From: Halostella limicola
Lineage (GTDB): Archaea > Halobacteriota > Halobacteria > Halobacteriales > Natronoarchaeaceae
Assembly: GCF_003675875.1 (NCBI RefSeq)
Contig: NZ_RCDI01000002.1
Span: 560,786-624,785 of the forward strand
Length of the DNA stretch: 64,000 nt
Reading direction: 5' to 3'
Part shown: positions 50,092 to 59,767 of the stretch, in pieces
How positions within the stretch are numbered: the stretch's first letter is position 1
How the letters are laid out: every line of letters starts with the position of its first letter
The notes under the pieces: generated by a model
What the model was told of the DNA's origin: nothing
Databases searched by the model: none
The model's input: the letters and a program-made list of their open reading frames with translations, nothing else
Program-made: the position numbers and the translations under genes

Positions 50092-53000
50092 TCACTCCGC
50101 CGCCGGCAGCGTGAAGCGGAACGTCGACCCCTCGCCCGGTTCCGACTCGACCCAGATGTCGCCGCCGTGGCGCTCGACGATGCGCTGACAGAGCGCGAGG
50201 CCGACGCCGGTGCCCGCGTGCTCGTCGACGCCGTGGAGCCGCTGGAACACCTCGAAGATCCGGTCCTGATCCTCGGGGTCGATGCCGATGCCCTCGTCGC
50301 TGACCGAGACGGTCCACGCAGAGCCCGTCCGCTCGGCGTCGACGGTCACCCGCGGTGGCTCGTCGCCGCTGTACTCGAGGGCGTTCGAGAGGAGGTTCTG
50401 GAACAGCTGGCGCAGCTGGTTGTCGTCGCCCTCGACGCGGGGGAGGTCCCCGACGTCGACGTCGGCGTCGCTCTCCTCGATCCGGACCCGCAGGTCCGCC
50501 CGGACGTCGTCGAGGACGGCGTTCAGGTCGACCGGTTCGAGCGGGTCGCCCGCCGTCTCGACCCGCGAGTACGCGAGGAGGCTGTCGATCATGTCGCGCA
50601 TCCGGTCGGCGCCGTCGACCGCGAACTCCAGGAACTCGCGGCCCTCATCGTCGAAGTCGTCCCCGTACCGGCGCTCGATGAGTTGAAGGTAACTGGACAC
50701 CATCCGCAGCGGCTCCTGCAGGTCGTGAGAAGCGGCGTAGGCGAACTGTTCGAGGCGCTCGTTCGACTCCTCCAGTTTACGCTCCCGCTCTAGCTGGTCG
50801 GTGATGTCGACCGCGAAGCTCTGGCCGGCCGTGATCTCCCCGTCGGCGTCGCGCAGCGGCGTCGCCCAGACGCGGTAGGTCCGCCCGCCGAGCGTGGAGA
50901 CGACGCTGTCCGTCTCGCCGTCCAGCGCCGACCGGAAGATCGGTTCGACGTCGTCGGCGGTGTCCGGGGGGAGCGTCTCCCAGATGGTTTCGCCTTCGAG
51001 GTCCTCGGCGTCGGGGTCGATGTCGTCCCACATCGTCCCCGCGACCAGCGTGTACCGGAGGTCCTCGTCGAACACGCCGACGCCGCCGTTGGGGAAGTTC
51101 TCGACGAGCGTCCGGTACCGGTGCTCGCTCTCCTCCAGCTTGCGTCGGTACTCGCGGCGCTCGGTCACGTCCGTCAGCGTCACGACGCCGCGGACGACCT
51201 CGCCGCGCTCGTTTCTGATCGGCATCCCGTCGGCCCTGACGACCCGGCGCTCCCCGTCGGCGGTCTCGATCTCGAACACGTCCGGCTCCTCGATCGCCTC
51301 GCCGCGGAGAACCTGGGACATCGTCCACTCGTCGTGCTCGACCGGCTCGCCCGACTCCGCCCACCACGCGGTGTAGCGGTCGTACTCGTTTATCGACTCG
51401 GCGTCGAACACCGACCCGCCCCAGATCTCCCGGGCCGTCTCGTTCGACTCGACGAGGCGGCCGTCGACGTCGGCGACCACGACGCCGACGGGCAGCACCT
51501 CGAACAGCGTCTCGAGCTGGTCCTTGTGGCGTTCCACCTGCTTCTCCGCCCGCTTCCGGTCGGTGATGTCGATGAGCGCGCCGGGGAAGGTGAGCGGCTC
51601 GCCGTTCTCGTCTGCCTCGACGCGCCCGCGGGCGACCACCCAGCGGAGCTCGTCGTCGGCGTTTCGGACCCGGTACTCGGCCTCGTACTCCCCGCAGGAC
51701 TCGATAGCGTCCGCTATCTTCCGCCGGACGCGATCGCGGTCGTCCGGGAGGATCGACGAGGTGAAGCGGTCGAGCGACACGCCCTCGCGGGCCTCATCGG
51801 GGTCGACGCCGAACGTCCGCGCCATCGACGCCCCGGCGACGAACCGGTCCTCGGGGATGTGCCACTCCCAGGTGCCGACCGCGCCGGCCTCCGTCGCGGC
51901 CTCCAGTTGCGTCTTGGCCTCGCGCAGGTCCCGCTCCCGCCGCTTCCGTTCGGTGACGTCCTGGGACGTTCCCATCGCGGCGAAGACCTCCCCGCCCTCG
52001 TCGCGGACCGGGACCACGTGGAACTGGTAGACGCGGCCGTCGGCCTCGTGCTCGAACGAGTTCGACTCGCCGTCGAAGGCGGCCTCGTAGCTCGGGACGA
52101 GTCGGTCGGCCAGTTCCGGCGGGAGGGCCTCTCGGACCGGGAGTCCTTCCACCTCGTCGGGCGAATCGACGCCCCGTGGCGGCGTGCCGCCGACGGTCCT
52201 GTACCGCAGGTCCTCGTCGACCAGTGCCACCGCGCCGTTGGGGAAGTGTTCGACCAGCGTTCGGTACTGCCGTTCGCTGCGCTCCAGGGCCCGCTGGCGC
52301 GCTTTCCGCTCGGTGACGTCCTGCACCATCACCATGCCGCCGAAGATGTCGCCGTCGTCCTCCTCGACGGGCAGCGTGTACGCGGACCAGTGCCGACCGT
52401 GGAACTCCATCTCGAACGCGTTCGCCTCCCCCCGGAGCGCGGCCCGGAAGTTCGGTTCGAGCTGGGCGGCCAGCGCCTCGGGGTAGCGCTCGCCGACGGT
52501 CTGGCCGACGATCTCCTCAGACGAGCCGCCGAGGTCGTCGAACGCCTCCCCGCCGACGGCCGTGTACCGGAGGTCCTCGTCGAACAGTCCCACCGCGCCG
52601 TTGGGGAAGTTCTCGACGAGCGTCCGGTACCGGTGCTCGCTCTCCTCCAGCCTGCGCTCGTACTCCTTGCGCTCGGTGATGTCCTGGGCCATCGTCATCC
52701 CCGCGAAGACGTCGCCGCGCTCGTCGGTGATGGGGACCGCGCGGACGACCCACTCCCGGCCCTCGTAGGAGAGCTCGACCGACCGCGTCTCGCCGTCGAG
52801 CACGGCCTCCAGGGCGGGTTCGAGCGCGTCCGCGGTATCGGCGTCCCAGGCGTCGCGGAACCACCGTCCTTCGAGGTCGGCCGGGTCGACGGGGATGTCC
52901 TCGAACCCCCGGCCGGCGGCCAGGGTGTACCGGAGGTCCTCGTCGAACAGGGTGACGATGCCGTTGGGGAAGTGCTCGGCCAGCGCCCGGTAGCGCTGCT

Positions 53001-54894
53001 CGGACTGCTCCAGTTCGCGCTCCCGCTCCTTGCGCTCGGTGATATCGCGGAAGTACACCGACAGCCCCGTCTCCGACGGGTAGGCGTTGACCTCGTACCA
53101 CGCGTCGAGCGGGTCCGGGTAGTACAGTTCGAACGACCTGGGCTCCTGGGTCTCCATCGCCTGCCGGTACTCCTCGCCGAGCTTGGAGTCGTACCCCCAC
53201 TCGAACACGTCCCACATGTTCTCCCCGACGAGGCCCTCGCCGCGGTAGTCGATCAGCTCCTCGGCCCGGTCGTTGGCGTGGGTGATCCGCCACCGGTCGT
53301 CGAGCGCGTAGAACGCGTCCGAGACCCGCCCGAACACCTCGCTCAGTTCGGACTCCAGGCGCTTGCGCTCGGTGACGTCGATGATGACGCCTTCGAGCGC
53401 CGCGACCTCGCCGTCCTCGACGATCGCCCGCCCGTGGTCCCGCACCCACCGCACCTTGCCGGCGGCGGTCTCGATGCGGTAGGTCGCGGAGAACTGCTCG
53501 GCCTCGTCGATGCCCCGCTGGACCTCGACCCAGAGGTCGTCGCGGTCCGCCTCGTGGACGAGGTCCTCGCCGTAGGACACGTCCCCGCGTTCCAGCGCCT
53601 CGGCGTCGTAGCCCGTCAGCTCGCGCGCACCCTCGCTGACGAACGACATCGGCCAGCCGCGCTCGTTCCGGCAGCGATAGACCATGCCGGGGACGTTGTC
53701 CATCAGCGTCGAGAGCTGTCGCCGCCGCTCGCCCAGCTTTCGCTCCATCTCCTTGCGCTCGGTGATGTCCCGGAAGTACACCGACAGCCCCGTCTCGGAG
53801 GGATAGGCGTGGACTTCGGCCCAGAACCCCAACGATTCGGAGTAGCGCTCGAACGTCGACGGCTCCTGCGTCTCCATCGCCTCGCGGAAGCGGTCCCGGA
53901 GCTCCGACTCCGACTCGGGGAACGCGTCCCACAGGACTTCGCCGCGGAGGTCCTCGGACGACTGCCCCAGCAGCTCCTCGGCGCGGTCGTTGACGTGGGT
54001 GATCCGCCACCGGTCGTCGAGCGCGTAGAACGCGTCCGAGACCCGACCGAACACCTCGCTCAGCTCGCTCTCGAGTTCCCGCTCGCGCTCCTTGATGTCG
54101 GTGACGTCCTCCCCCGTCGTGACGACCCGGTCGACCTCGCCGTCCGCCGTCAGTATCGGCGCGGCGTTGACCCGCAACCAGCGGCGCTCGCCGTCGGGTC
54201 GTTCGACCTGTAGGATCCGGTCGTACACCGGTTCGCCGGTCACCAGCGCTATCGCGAAGGGGTGCTCGTCGACCGAGAGCGGGGTCCCGTCCTCGTCGTA
54301 GGTGTCCCTGTCTCCGGGGGAGTACCCCTCCGCGTCGTCGCCGATGCCGAGGATCGCCCGCGCGCGCTCGTTGGTCTTCGCGACCTCGCCGTCGCTGTCG
54401 ACGACCATGATCCCGACGGGGCTGGTTTCGAGCACCCGGTCGATCAGGTCGCGTTCCCGCTGTAGCTGACGCTCGCGGTCCGTCCGTCGGTTGCTGACGC
54501 TTCGAACGGTCCCCGCGGCCCCGCGGACCGCGTCGTCCTCGACGATCGTACTCAGCGTGAGTTCGCACGGGACCCGCTCGCCGTCGGCGGTCCGCACCGC
54601 GACGTCGAGCGCGTCGTCGTCACGGCCGGCGGCGCGGCGGTCGATCGCGCGTTCGACGGCCGCCGCGTCGGCGTCGCCGAGGAGCTTCGAGACGTGCTCG
54701 CCGAGGAGGGCGTCGCGGTCGTAGCCGGTCAGGTCGACGACCGCGTCGTTGACCGCGACGAGGCGGCCGTCGGCGTCGACCCTGTAGATCCCGTCGTCGA
54801 TGACGTTGACGAGCGTCCGAAACCGTCGGAGGGCCTCCGCCTCACCCGGTTCGTCCCGGAAGACCGCCCCCGTGGCTTCCGCTCGTTCGCTCAT
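50092..54894 (-). CDS. soluble histidine kinase with about eleven PAS domains
   Basis: This 1600-residue cytoplasmic sensor has no membrane span. I count eleven PAS/PAC units before the kinase core. Units 3 and 5 share 'ESELSEVFGRVSDAFYALDD' almost exactly, and units 6, 7, 8 and 11 share a 'FPNG(G/A/I)V...DEDLRYT' core, indicating internal duplication. The HisKA helix carries the phosphorylated His in 'AASHDLQEPLRMV' (about residue 1375). The HATPase has 'QLFQNLLSNALEYSG' (N box), 'VSDEGIGIDPED' (G1) and 'GTGVGLALCQRIVERHGG' (G2). No receiver or output domain is attached, and no response regulator is adjacent. A TATA-like ATTTATC lies about 30 bases upstream of ATG 54894. The stimulus is unknown; such multi-PAS kinases usually read redox, oxygen or small ligands. 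Confidence 0.93.
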   Translation of the reverse strand: MSERAEATGAVFRDEPGEAEALRRFRTLVNVIDDGIYRVDADGRLVAVNDAVVDLTGYDRDALLGEHVSKLLGDADAAAVERAIDRRAAGRDDDALDVAVRTADGERVPCELTLSTIVEDDAVRGAAGTVRSVSNRRTDRERQLQRERDLIDRVLETSPVGIMVVDSDGEVAKTNERARAILGIGDDAEGYSPGDRDTYDEDGTPLSVDEHPFAIALVTGEPVYDRILQVERPDGERRWLRVNAAPILTADGEVDRVVTTGEDVTDIKERERELESELSEVFGRVSDAFYALDDRWRITHVNDRAEELLGQSSEDLRGEVLWDAFPESESELRDRFREAMETQEPSTFERYSESLGFWAEVHAYPSETGLSVYFRDITERKEMERKLGERRRQLSTLMDNVPGMVYRCRNERGWPMSFVSEGARELTGYDAEALERGDVSYGEDLVHEADRDDLWVEVQRGIDEAEQFSATYRIETAAGKVRWVRDHGRAIVEDGEVAALEGVIIDVTERKRLESELSEVFGRVSDAFYALDDRWRITHANDRAEELIDYRGEGLVGENMWDVFEWGYDSKLGEEYRQAMETQEPRSFELYYPDPLDAWYEVNAYPSETGLSVYFRDITERKERERELEQSEQRYRALAEHFPNGIVTLFDEDLRYTLAAGRGFEDIPVDPADLEGRWFRDAWDADTADALEPALEAVLDGETRSVELSYEGREWVVRAVPITDERGDVFAGMTMAQDITERKEYERRLEESEHRYRTLVENFPNGAVGLFDEDLRYTAVGGEAFDDLGGSSEEIVGQTVGERYPEALAAQLEPNFRAALRGEANAFEMEFHGRHWSAYTLPVEEDDGDIFGGMVMVQDVTERKARQRALERSERQYRTLVEHFPNGAVALVDEDLRYRTVGGTPPRGVDSPDEVEGLPVREALPPELADRLVPSYEAAFDGESNSFEHEADGRVYQFHVVPVRDEGGEVFAAMGTSQDVTERKRRERDLREAKTQLEAATEAGAVGTWEWHIPEDRFVAGASMARTFGVDPDEAREGVSLDRFTSSILPDDRDRVRRKIADAIESCGEYEAEYRVRNADDELRWVVARGRVEADENGEPLTFPGALIDITDRKRAEKQVERHKDQLETLFEVLPVGVVVADVDGRLVESNETAREIWGGSVFDAESINEYDRYTAWWAESGEPVEHDEWTMSQVLRGEAIEEPDVFEIETADGERRVVRADGMPIRNERGEVVRGVVTLTDVTERREYRRKLEESEHRYRTLVENFPNGGVGVFDEDLRYTLVAGTMWDDIDPDAEDLEGETIWETLPPDTADDVEPIFRSALDGETDSVVSTLGGRTYRVWATPLRDADGEITAGQSFAVDITDQLERERKLEESNERLEQFAYAASHDLQEPLRMVSSYLQLIERRYGDDFDDEGREFLEFAVDGADRMRDMIDSLLAYSRVETAGDPLEPVDLNAVLDDVRADLRVRIEESDADVDVGDLPRVEGDDNQLRQLFQNLLSNALEYSGDEPPRVTVDAERTGSAWTVSVSDEGIGIDPEDQDRIFEVFQRLHGVDEHAGTGVGLALCQRIVERHGGDIWVESEPGEGSTFRFTLPAAE

Positions 54895-54944
54895 ACACCT
54901 CGTAGTTCATCCCGACGGTGATAAATTCCGGGCCTGGACCGCAC

Positions 54945-56333
54945 TCAGTTCCCGCCGCCCTCGCGGAACACCGGCGACCGGAAGCCGATCCCGCGGGAGC
55001 GAAGCAGCCAGCGGAGTTCGGAACCGCCCCACGCCAGCCCGGTCAGGACGGCGATCGCCGCCGCGCCGAACTCGGGGCGGCCCATCCACGTCGGCCCGAC
55101 GTAGATGATGGCGTTGACGACGCGCGAGGGCAGCAGGTCCCGGACGGCGTCCCCGATGGCGGTGAAGATACCGGTCCCGACCCCGGCCGACTCCTCGCTT
55201 CCCGATTCCGTCCGGGACTCCAGGCCGAGCGCCTCCGCGCTCTCCCCGCCGGCGCTTTCGTCGCCCGTCTCGAGGCGCTCTGCGTCGTAGGGGTGCGAGA
55301 GTTCGACCTGCCAGACGATCTCGCCCTCGGGGTTGACCTCGATCAGGCGCTTGCCGTTCGTGTCGGTGATGAGGGTGTTACCGTTGGGGAGGCGGTCGGC
55401 GTCGCGGGGCCACTGCATGCGCTCGTCGGACCACTCCCACGTGCGCGTCCACTCGCCGTCCTCGCGCTGGAACTCCTGGACCCGCTCGTTCTCGGAGTCC
55501 GCGACGATGACCGCCGGGCCGCCGCGCTCCTCGGGGATGTAGTCCGGATTGTGCTGCTCGTACTGCACGTCGTAGTCGTTCTCCTCCCCGAGCGTCCAGG
55601 ACTCGTCCAGCCCCGTCTCGGGGTCGATGAACACGACCTGGTCCTGGTTGCGGAGGCTCACCATCACGCGCCCGTCGTCGAGCATGCTCACGTCGTTGAT
55701 GTGGGCCCAGTCACTGGGGTAGGAGCCGCCTTCCTCCACGGGGAAGTCGCTCTGCGCGCTCCACGCCCACTCCCGCATCCCCGTCGAGGTGTTCAGCATG
55801 AACACCTGGTCGTCGGCGATGTCCGCGACGACGACGCGGTTCTCGTCGACGCGCACGTGGTCGTGCCACTCGCCGGCGTTCTCACGGTGGTCGTAGCGGA
55901 CGACCATCTCGGTCACCTCGCCGGTCGAGAGGTTCGCCCGCTCGATGATGTTGCGCGAACACGGAGGGTCCTGACACCGCGGTCCGCTGGTGTGGATGGT
56001 GTCGGTGGCCGTGTACTCGACGGTCATCGACTCGTTCTCCACCGGGTCGACGTCGAAGTACTTCGTGTGCGAGTTGTTGTAGTAGGCGACGCTCCCGTCC
56101 GGCGCGTACGCGATGATCGTCCCGAACTTTGCGGACTCGGTGACGACGGTGTGGTTCTCCGTCGGCGGCGCTTCCGGCACGCCGCTCTCGGTCGCGGTGG
56201 TGACCCCGGTCGCGGCGCCGTAGGCCAGATACGCGCCGCAGACGATGATGATCAGGAAAAAGAGGACCCGCAACCGGCGACGCGTGATGCCGGAGCGGAT
56301 CTCGTCCAACCTGCGGGTCGGCTCGCCGTTCAT
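54945..56333 (-). CDS. membrane-anchored arylsulfotransferase-like protein
   Basis: This 462-residue protein has an N-terminal membrane anchor (about 23-43, 'LFFLIIIVCGAYLAYGAATG') and an outward six-bladed beta-propeller with 'EWHDHVRVDENRVVVADI', 'DWAHINDVSMLDDGRVMVSL' and 'WPRDADRLPNGNTLITDT'. This is the repeat pattern of ASST-family enzymes and PQQ-like propellers. A second membrane segment lies near the C-terminus (about 410-430). A Cys pair in 'CQDPPCSRNIIERAN' may form a disulfide. ASST proteins transfer sulfate between aryl donors and acceptors; catalytic residues for that reaction are not certain here. ATG 56333 is chosen because it just precedes the anchor. Confidence 0.85.
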   Translation of the reverse strand: MNGEPTRRLDEIRSGITRRRLRVLFFLIIIVCGAYLAYGAATGVTTATESGVPEAPPTENHTVVTESAKFGTIIAYAPDGSVAYYNNSHTKYFDVDPVENESMTVEYTATDTIHTSGPRCQDPPCSRNIIERANLSTGEVTEMVVRYDHRENAGEWHDHVRVDENRVVVADIADDQVFMLNTSTGMREWAWSAQSDFPVEEGGSYPSDWAHINDVSMLDDGRVMVSLRNQDQVVFIDPETGLDESWTLGEENDYDVQYEQHNPDYIPEERGGPAVIVADSENERVQEFQREDGEWTRTWEWSDERMQWPRDADRLPNGNTLITDTNGKRLIEVNPEGEIVWQVELSHPYDAERLETGDESAGGESAEALGLESRTESGSEESAGVGTGIFTAIGDAVRDLLPSRVVNAIIYVGPTWMGRPEFGAAAIAVLTGLAWGGSELRWLLRSRGIGFRSPVFREGGGN

Positions 56334-56425
56334 ACTCGGACCTGCAGAGGAACGATAATATGGTTTGCCAATCCGTGCGAGTGGATCGGGTGCGCGTCGA
56401 CGAAACGGTCGGCGCGCACCGGCGG

Positions 56426-56590
56426 TCAGTCGCCCGAGTTGCTCCAGTCGACCCGCTCGACGCTGAATCCGCCACAAGACGGGCAGACCTGATGCTGTAG
56501 TTCGAACGGCTGTCCGCAGCCCTTACACTCGTACGTGTACTCCGAGTCCTCGCTCCGGAGCACCTGCCGCAAGTTATCGATAACCCTCAC
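56426..56590 (-). CDS. 54-residue zinc-finger protein
   Basis: A small gene with start GTG 56590 encodes 'VRVIDNLRQVLRSEDSEYTY' followed by 'ECKGCGQPFELQHQVCPSCG', a C-x2-C...C-x2-C zinc ribbon, and ends 'VDWSNSGD'. Small stand-alone zinc-finger proteins of this kind are widespread in haloarchaea and some affect growth and biofilm. No promoter element is obvious beyond an AT-rich patch around 56620-56635. Confidence 0.75.
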   Translation of the reverse strand: MRVIDNLRQVLRSEDSEYTYECKGCGQPFELQHQVCPSCGGFSVERVDWSNSGD

Positions 56591-57030
56591 TCGTTGATCC
56601 TCCGGTAATGATCCCTACACGAACCCGTCCGATATAAGAAGGTATCTTCGTTCAATCACCGAAGGAGGCCGTTATTGTGCGCTATACGCCGCGGATCCGC
56701 CCTCACTCGGCCGCCGGGGACGGCGACGAGGCGCCGGAACGTCCGGTATCGGGGTGAACCGCCCGCATTCGCGCCGGATGCGTTCCCGATCACGAGTATC
56801 CGTCTCCACACGCCTCACGACCGTGATCGATGACTGACGTATCGGTCGATAGAACCCAACGACGGCTGCGAGACCGTTTCCCGCCGAAACCCAGGCCAGG
56901 AGACCCGTTTTCTGCGCCGCGAGTGGTGCCGTAAAATGAAGGTAATCTGTTGGTTGATCCGGCACGAGTGTGTCAATAGTTGCCACTATAGAGACGTTAC
57001 GGAAGGCGCCGAGAGAAGTACGTGCTCCAG
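56591..57030. other. intergenic, no supported gene
   Basis: 440 bases without convincing coding sequence. A TATA-like GATATAAG at 56631-56638 and an AT-richer patch follow the zinc-finger gene start. Short open frames on the minus strand (56672-56986) and a 26-codon GTG frame on the plus strand near 56676 look unsupported. Confidence 0.45.
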
Positions 57031-57192
57031 TTACAAACTCGTTCGCGCTTCGACCTGGTCGAGGCCAGCACCGTTTTTCACGGCCGTAGCCCCGACGCAG
57101 TCCAGACAGCCGTACACTTCGTCTTCGTTCCCGCCGAAGACGCGCGCGAAATCCGGTGTGACGAACGACCCACAGTTGTTACATTCCGGCAT
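57031..57192 (-). CDS. 53-residue zinc-binding protein (DUF7563-like)
   Basis: Encodes 'MPECNNCGSFVTPDFARVFG' then 'GNEDEVYGCLDC' and a short tail. The C-x2-C ... C-x2-C pattern and the opening phrase are characteristic of a haloarchaeal family I recall as DUF7563. A GAGGTG ribosome-binding site sits 7 bases before ATG 57192, and a TATA-like 'TATAACTA' at about 57231-57240 lies upstream, so this gene has a short leader, unlike most here. Function unknown. Confidence 0.85.
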   Translation of the reverse strand: MPECNNCGSFVTPDFARVFGGNEDEVYGCLDCVGATAVKNGAGLDQVEARTSL

Positions 57193-57434
57193 TTTGATGC
57201 ACCTCGTTCTCGTCCACTCACAGTATCGGCATAGTTATACACCGCGTAATACCCGTTAAACAGTTACTTAGGGTGTGCGTTACGGCGCGGTGCGGCCGTT
57301 TAGGCCGGCCGTTCGTCCGTCACGAGATAGTTGGAAAAACGACCATTACGGGGCCGAACTGGAGTTAAAAAATTTACACTTCCCGGGCAGCGCCGGACGG
57401 GAACCCCTTTACTTCTCGGGTGCGTTGGACGGCT

Positions 57435-58043
57435 ATGGACTACGAAGCCAGCCTCGACCGCGCGCTCGACGCGGTCCCCGACTACGAAGGCTCCGATGAG
57501 CGACTCTCCGTCCCAGACGCGACAGCCCAGAAAGACGGCGCGTTCACGCGCCTCACCAACCTCGGCGCGATAGCCGACGCCCTCTCGCGCGATCCCGAGC
57601 ATCTCCACAGCGCCATACAGCGCGAACTCGGTACCGCCGGCCAGTTCGACGACGGCCGCGCGCGCTACAACGGCACCTTCTCCGGCAGCGACTTCGACGC
57701 CGCCATCGACAGCTACGTCGACGAGTTCGTCACCTGCTCGCAGTGTGGCCTGCCGGACACCAGACTCACCATGGAGAACCGAACGCAGATGCTGCGCTGC
57801 GAGGCCTGCGGCGCGTTCCGCCCCGTCACGAAGCGGTCGAACACCGAGACGACCCAGCAGCGCGACGAAGTCGAGGAGGGCAAGACCTACGAGGTCAAGA
57901 TCACCGGCACCGGGCGCAAGGGCGACGGCGTCGCCGAGAAGGGCAACTACACCATCTTCGTCCCCGGTACCCAGGAGGGCGACGTCGTGCAGATCTACAT
58001 CAAGAACATCAGCGGCAACCTCGCGTTCGCGCGGCTCGCCTGA
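57435..58043 (+). CDS. translation initiation factor aIF2 subunit beta with C-terminal TRAM domain
   Basis: This 202-residue protein has the aIF2-beta core 'AFTRLTNLGAIADALSRDPEHLHSAIQRELG' region, the zinc ribbon 'CSQCGLPDTRL...RCEACGA' (about 102-125), then a TRAM domain 'EEGKTYEVKITGTGRKGDGV...GDVVQIYIKNISGNLAF'. aIF2 alpha/beta/gamma delivers initiator tRNA to the small subunit. The TRAM fusion, a beta-barrel RNA-binding module, is seen in some haloarchaeal aIF2-beta proteins and not in most other archaea. ATG 57435 is preceded by a 'CTTTACT' box 20-27 bases upstream. Confidence 0.93.
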   Translation: MDYEASLDRALDAVPDYEGSDERLSVPDATAQKDGAFTRLTNLGAIADALSRDPEHLHSAIQRELGTAGQFDDGRARYNGTFSGSDFDAAIDSYVDEFVTCSQCGLPDTRLTMENRTQMLRCEACGAFRPVTKRSNTETTQQRDEVEEGKTYEVKITGTGRKGDGVAEKGNYTIFVPGTQEGDVVQIYIKNISGNLAFARLA

Positions 58044-58134
58044 CTCCTGACGCCGTTTTCTCTCCGCGCCCGCGCCGTCACAACGGTTGCCCCATGCGAA
58101 AATTATACACTATCGTTTATTGAAGTCCCACGAC

Positions 58135-59748
58135 ATGGAGAAGCCGCTCCTCGTGACCGACTTCCTCGACCGGGCGCGCGACCACTACGGCGACGACGAA
58201 GCGGTCGTGGCGACGACCGGCGACCGTTACACGTACGACGAGCTCGGCGATCGGGCCGACCGCGTCTCGGCGGCGCTGCAGGCGCGGGGGATCGAGAAGG
58301 GCGACCGCGTCGCGGTGCTCGACCCGAACACGCACTACCACCTGGAGGCGGCCTACGGGATCATGCAGACCGGCGCGATCCACACGCCGCTGAACTACCG
58401 ACTGACGCCCGACGACTACGAGTACATCCTGAACGACGCCGGCGTCGACGCGATAATCGCCGACCACGAGTACGCCGAGAAGATCGAACCGGTCCGCGAC
58501 GACGTGCCGACGGAGGCGTTCATCGCGACCGACGCCGACGCGGTCGAGGGCGACTGGGAGGACTTCGACGAGGTGATCGGGAGCGTCGACGCCGAGTACG
58601 ACCGCCCGGAGATGAGCGAGGACGAGATAATCACCATCAACTACACCTCCGGGACGACCGGCGACCCGAAGGGCGTCTGTCGCACCCACCGCACTGAGAC
58701 CCTCCACGCGTACCTCGTGACGGTCCACCAGGAGATCCGCGACGACGACGTCTACCTGTGGACGCTCCCGATGTTCCACGTGAACGGGTGGGGCCACATC
58801 TACGCGGTGACGGGGATGGGCGCGAAGCACGTCTGCACGCGGGGCGTCGACGCCGGCGAGATCTTCGAGGCCGTGACGACCGAGGACGTCTCGTATATGT
58901 GCGGCGCGCCGACCGTGCTGAACCTGCTCTCGGAGTACTACGACGAGCACGACCCCGAGACTGCGGGCGCGAACGACGTGCGCATCGCGACCGCGGGGAG
59001 CGCGCCGCCCGAGGCCACGATCCGCACCGTCGAGGACGAGTTCGGCTGGTACCTGAAACACGTCTACGGCGCGACGGAGACGGGGCCGCTCATCACCACG
59101 TCCGACGCCCGCCGGCACTTCGACGACGACAGCAGCGACCGCTTCGCGATCAAGAAGCGCCAGGGGCTCGGCTACCTCGGCACCGAGGTCCGCGTCGTCG
59201 ACGAGGACGGGAACGACGTGCCCCGCGACGACGCGAGCATCGGCGAGATCGTCGTCCGCGGCAACCAGGTGATGAAGGAGTACTGGAACAAGCCCGAGGC
59301 GACCGAGGAGGCGTTCAACGACCGGATCGAGGGGTACTACCACACCGGCGACCTCGCCACCGTCGACGAGAACGGGATGATCGCCATCCAGGACCGGAAG
59401 AAGGACATCATCATCAGCGGCGGCGAGAACATCTCCAGCATCGAACTGGAGGACGCGCTGTTCGAACACGACGCGGTGGCCGACGCCGCCGTCATTCCCG
59501 CGCCGAGCGAGGAGTGGGGCGAGACGCCGAAGGCGTTCGTCGTCCCCGCGAACGGCGACCCCGACGACCCCGGCGTGACGGCGGACGAGCTGGTCGACTT
59601 CACCCGCGACAACCTCGCGAGCTACAAGGCCGTCCGCCGGGTCGAGTTCGTCGAGGAACTGCCGACGACGGCGACCGGGAAGGTCCAGAAGTACGAGCTC
59701 CGCGAGAAGGAGTGGGACGAGGAGGACCGGATGGTCGGGCAGGGGTAG
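58135..59748 (+). CDS. acyl-CoA synthetase / AMP-dependent ligase
   Basis: This 537-residue ANL-family enzyme has the phosphate loop 'YTSGTTGDPKGV', 'VYGATETGPLI' (A5), 'YYHTGDLATVDENGMIAIQDRKKDII' (A7/A8) and the C-terminal catalytic Lys in 'TTATGKVQKYEL' (A10). Such proteins activate fatty or aromatic acids as CoA thioesters; it resembles medium/long-chain fatty-acid-CoA ligases. The ATG at 58135 is preferred over an in-frame TTG at 58087 because the intervening residues are non-family. TATA-like elements lie at about 58099-58107 and 58114-58121. Confidence 0.94.
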   Translation: MEKPLLVTDFLDRARDHYGDDEAVVATTGDRYTYDELGDRADRVSAALQARGIEKGDRVAVLDPNTHYHLEAAYGIMQTGAIHTPLNYRLTPDDYEYILNDAGVDAIIADHEYAEKIEPVRDDVPTEAFIATDADAVEGDWEDFDEVIGSVDAEYDRPEMSEDEIITINYTSGTTGDPKGVCRTHRTETLHAYLVTVHQEIRDDDVYLWTLPMFHVNGWGHIYAVTGMGAKHVCTRGVDAGEIFEAVTTEDVSYMCGAPTVLNLLSEYYDEHDPETAGANDVRIATAGSAPPEATIRTVEDEFGWYLKHVYGATETGPLITTSDARRHFDDDSSDRFAIKKRQGLGYLGTEVRVVDEDGNDVPRDDASIGEIVVRGNQVMKEYWNKPEATEEAFNDRIEGYYHTGDLATVDENGMIAIQDRKKDIIISGGENISSIELEDALFEHDAVADAAVIPAPSEEWGETPKAFVVPANGDPDDPGVTADELVDFTRDNLASYKAVRRVEFVEELPTTATGKVQKYELREKEWDEEDRMVGQG

Positions 59749-59767
59749 CGTCGGAGGAGAGGGCGGA

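Noticed and set aside
50092-54894. Long plus-strand frame antisense to the PAS kinase
   Set aside because: It mirrors the kinase reading with Leu/Val/Arg bias and has no domain of its own; a shadow frame.
56672-56986. 104-codon minus-strand frame between the two zinc-finger genes
   Set aside because: No recognisable domain, mixed composition and no promoter or ribosome-binding site; treated as intergenic.
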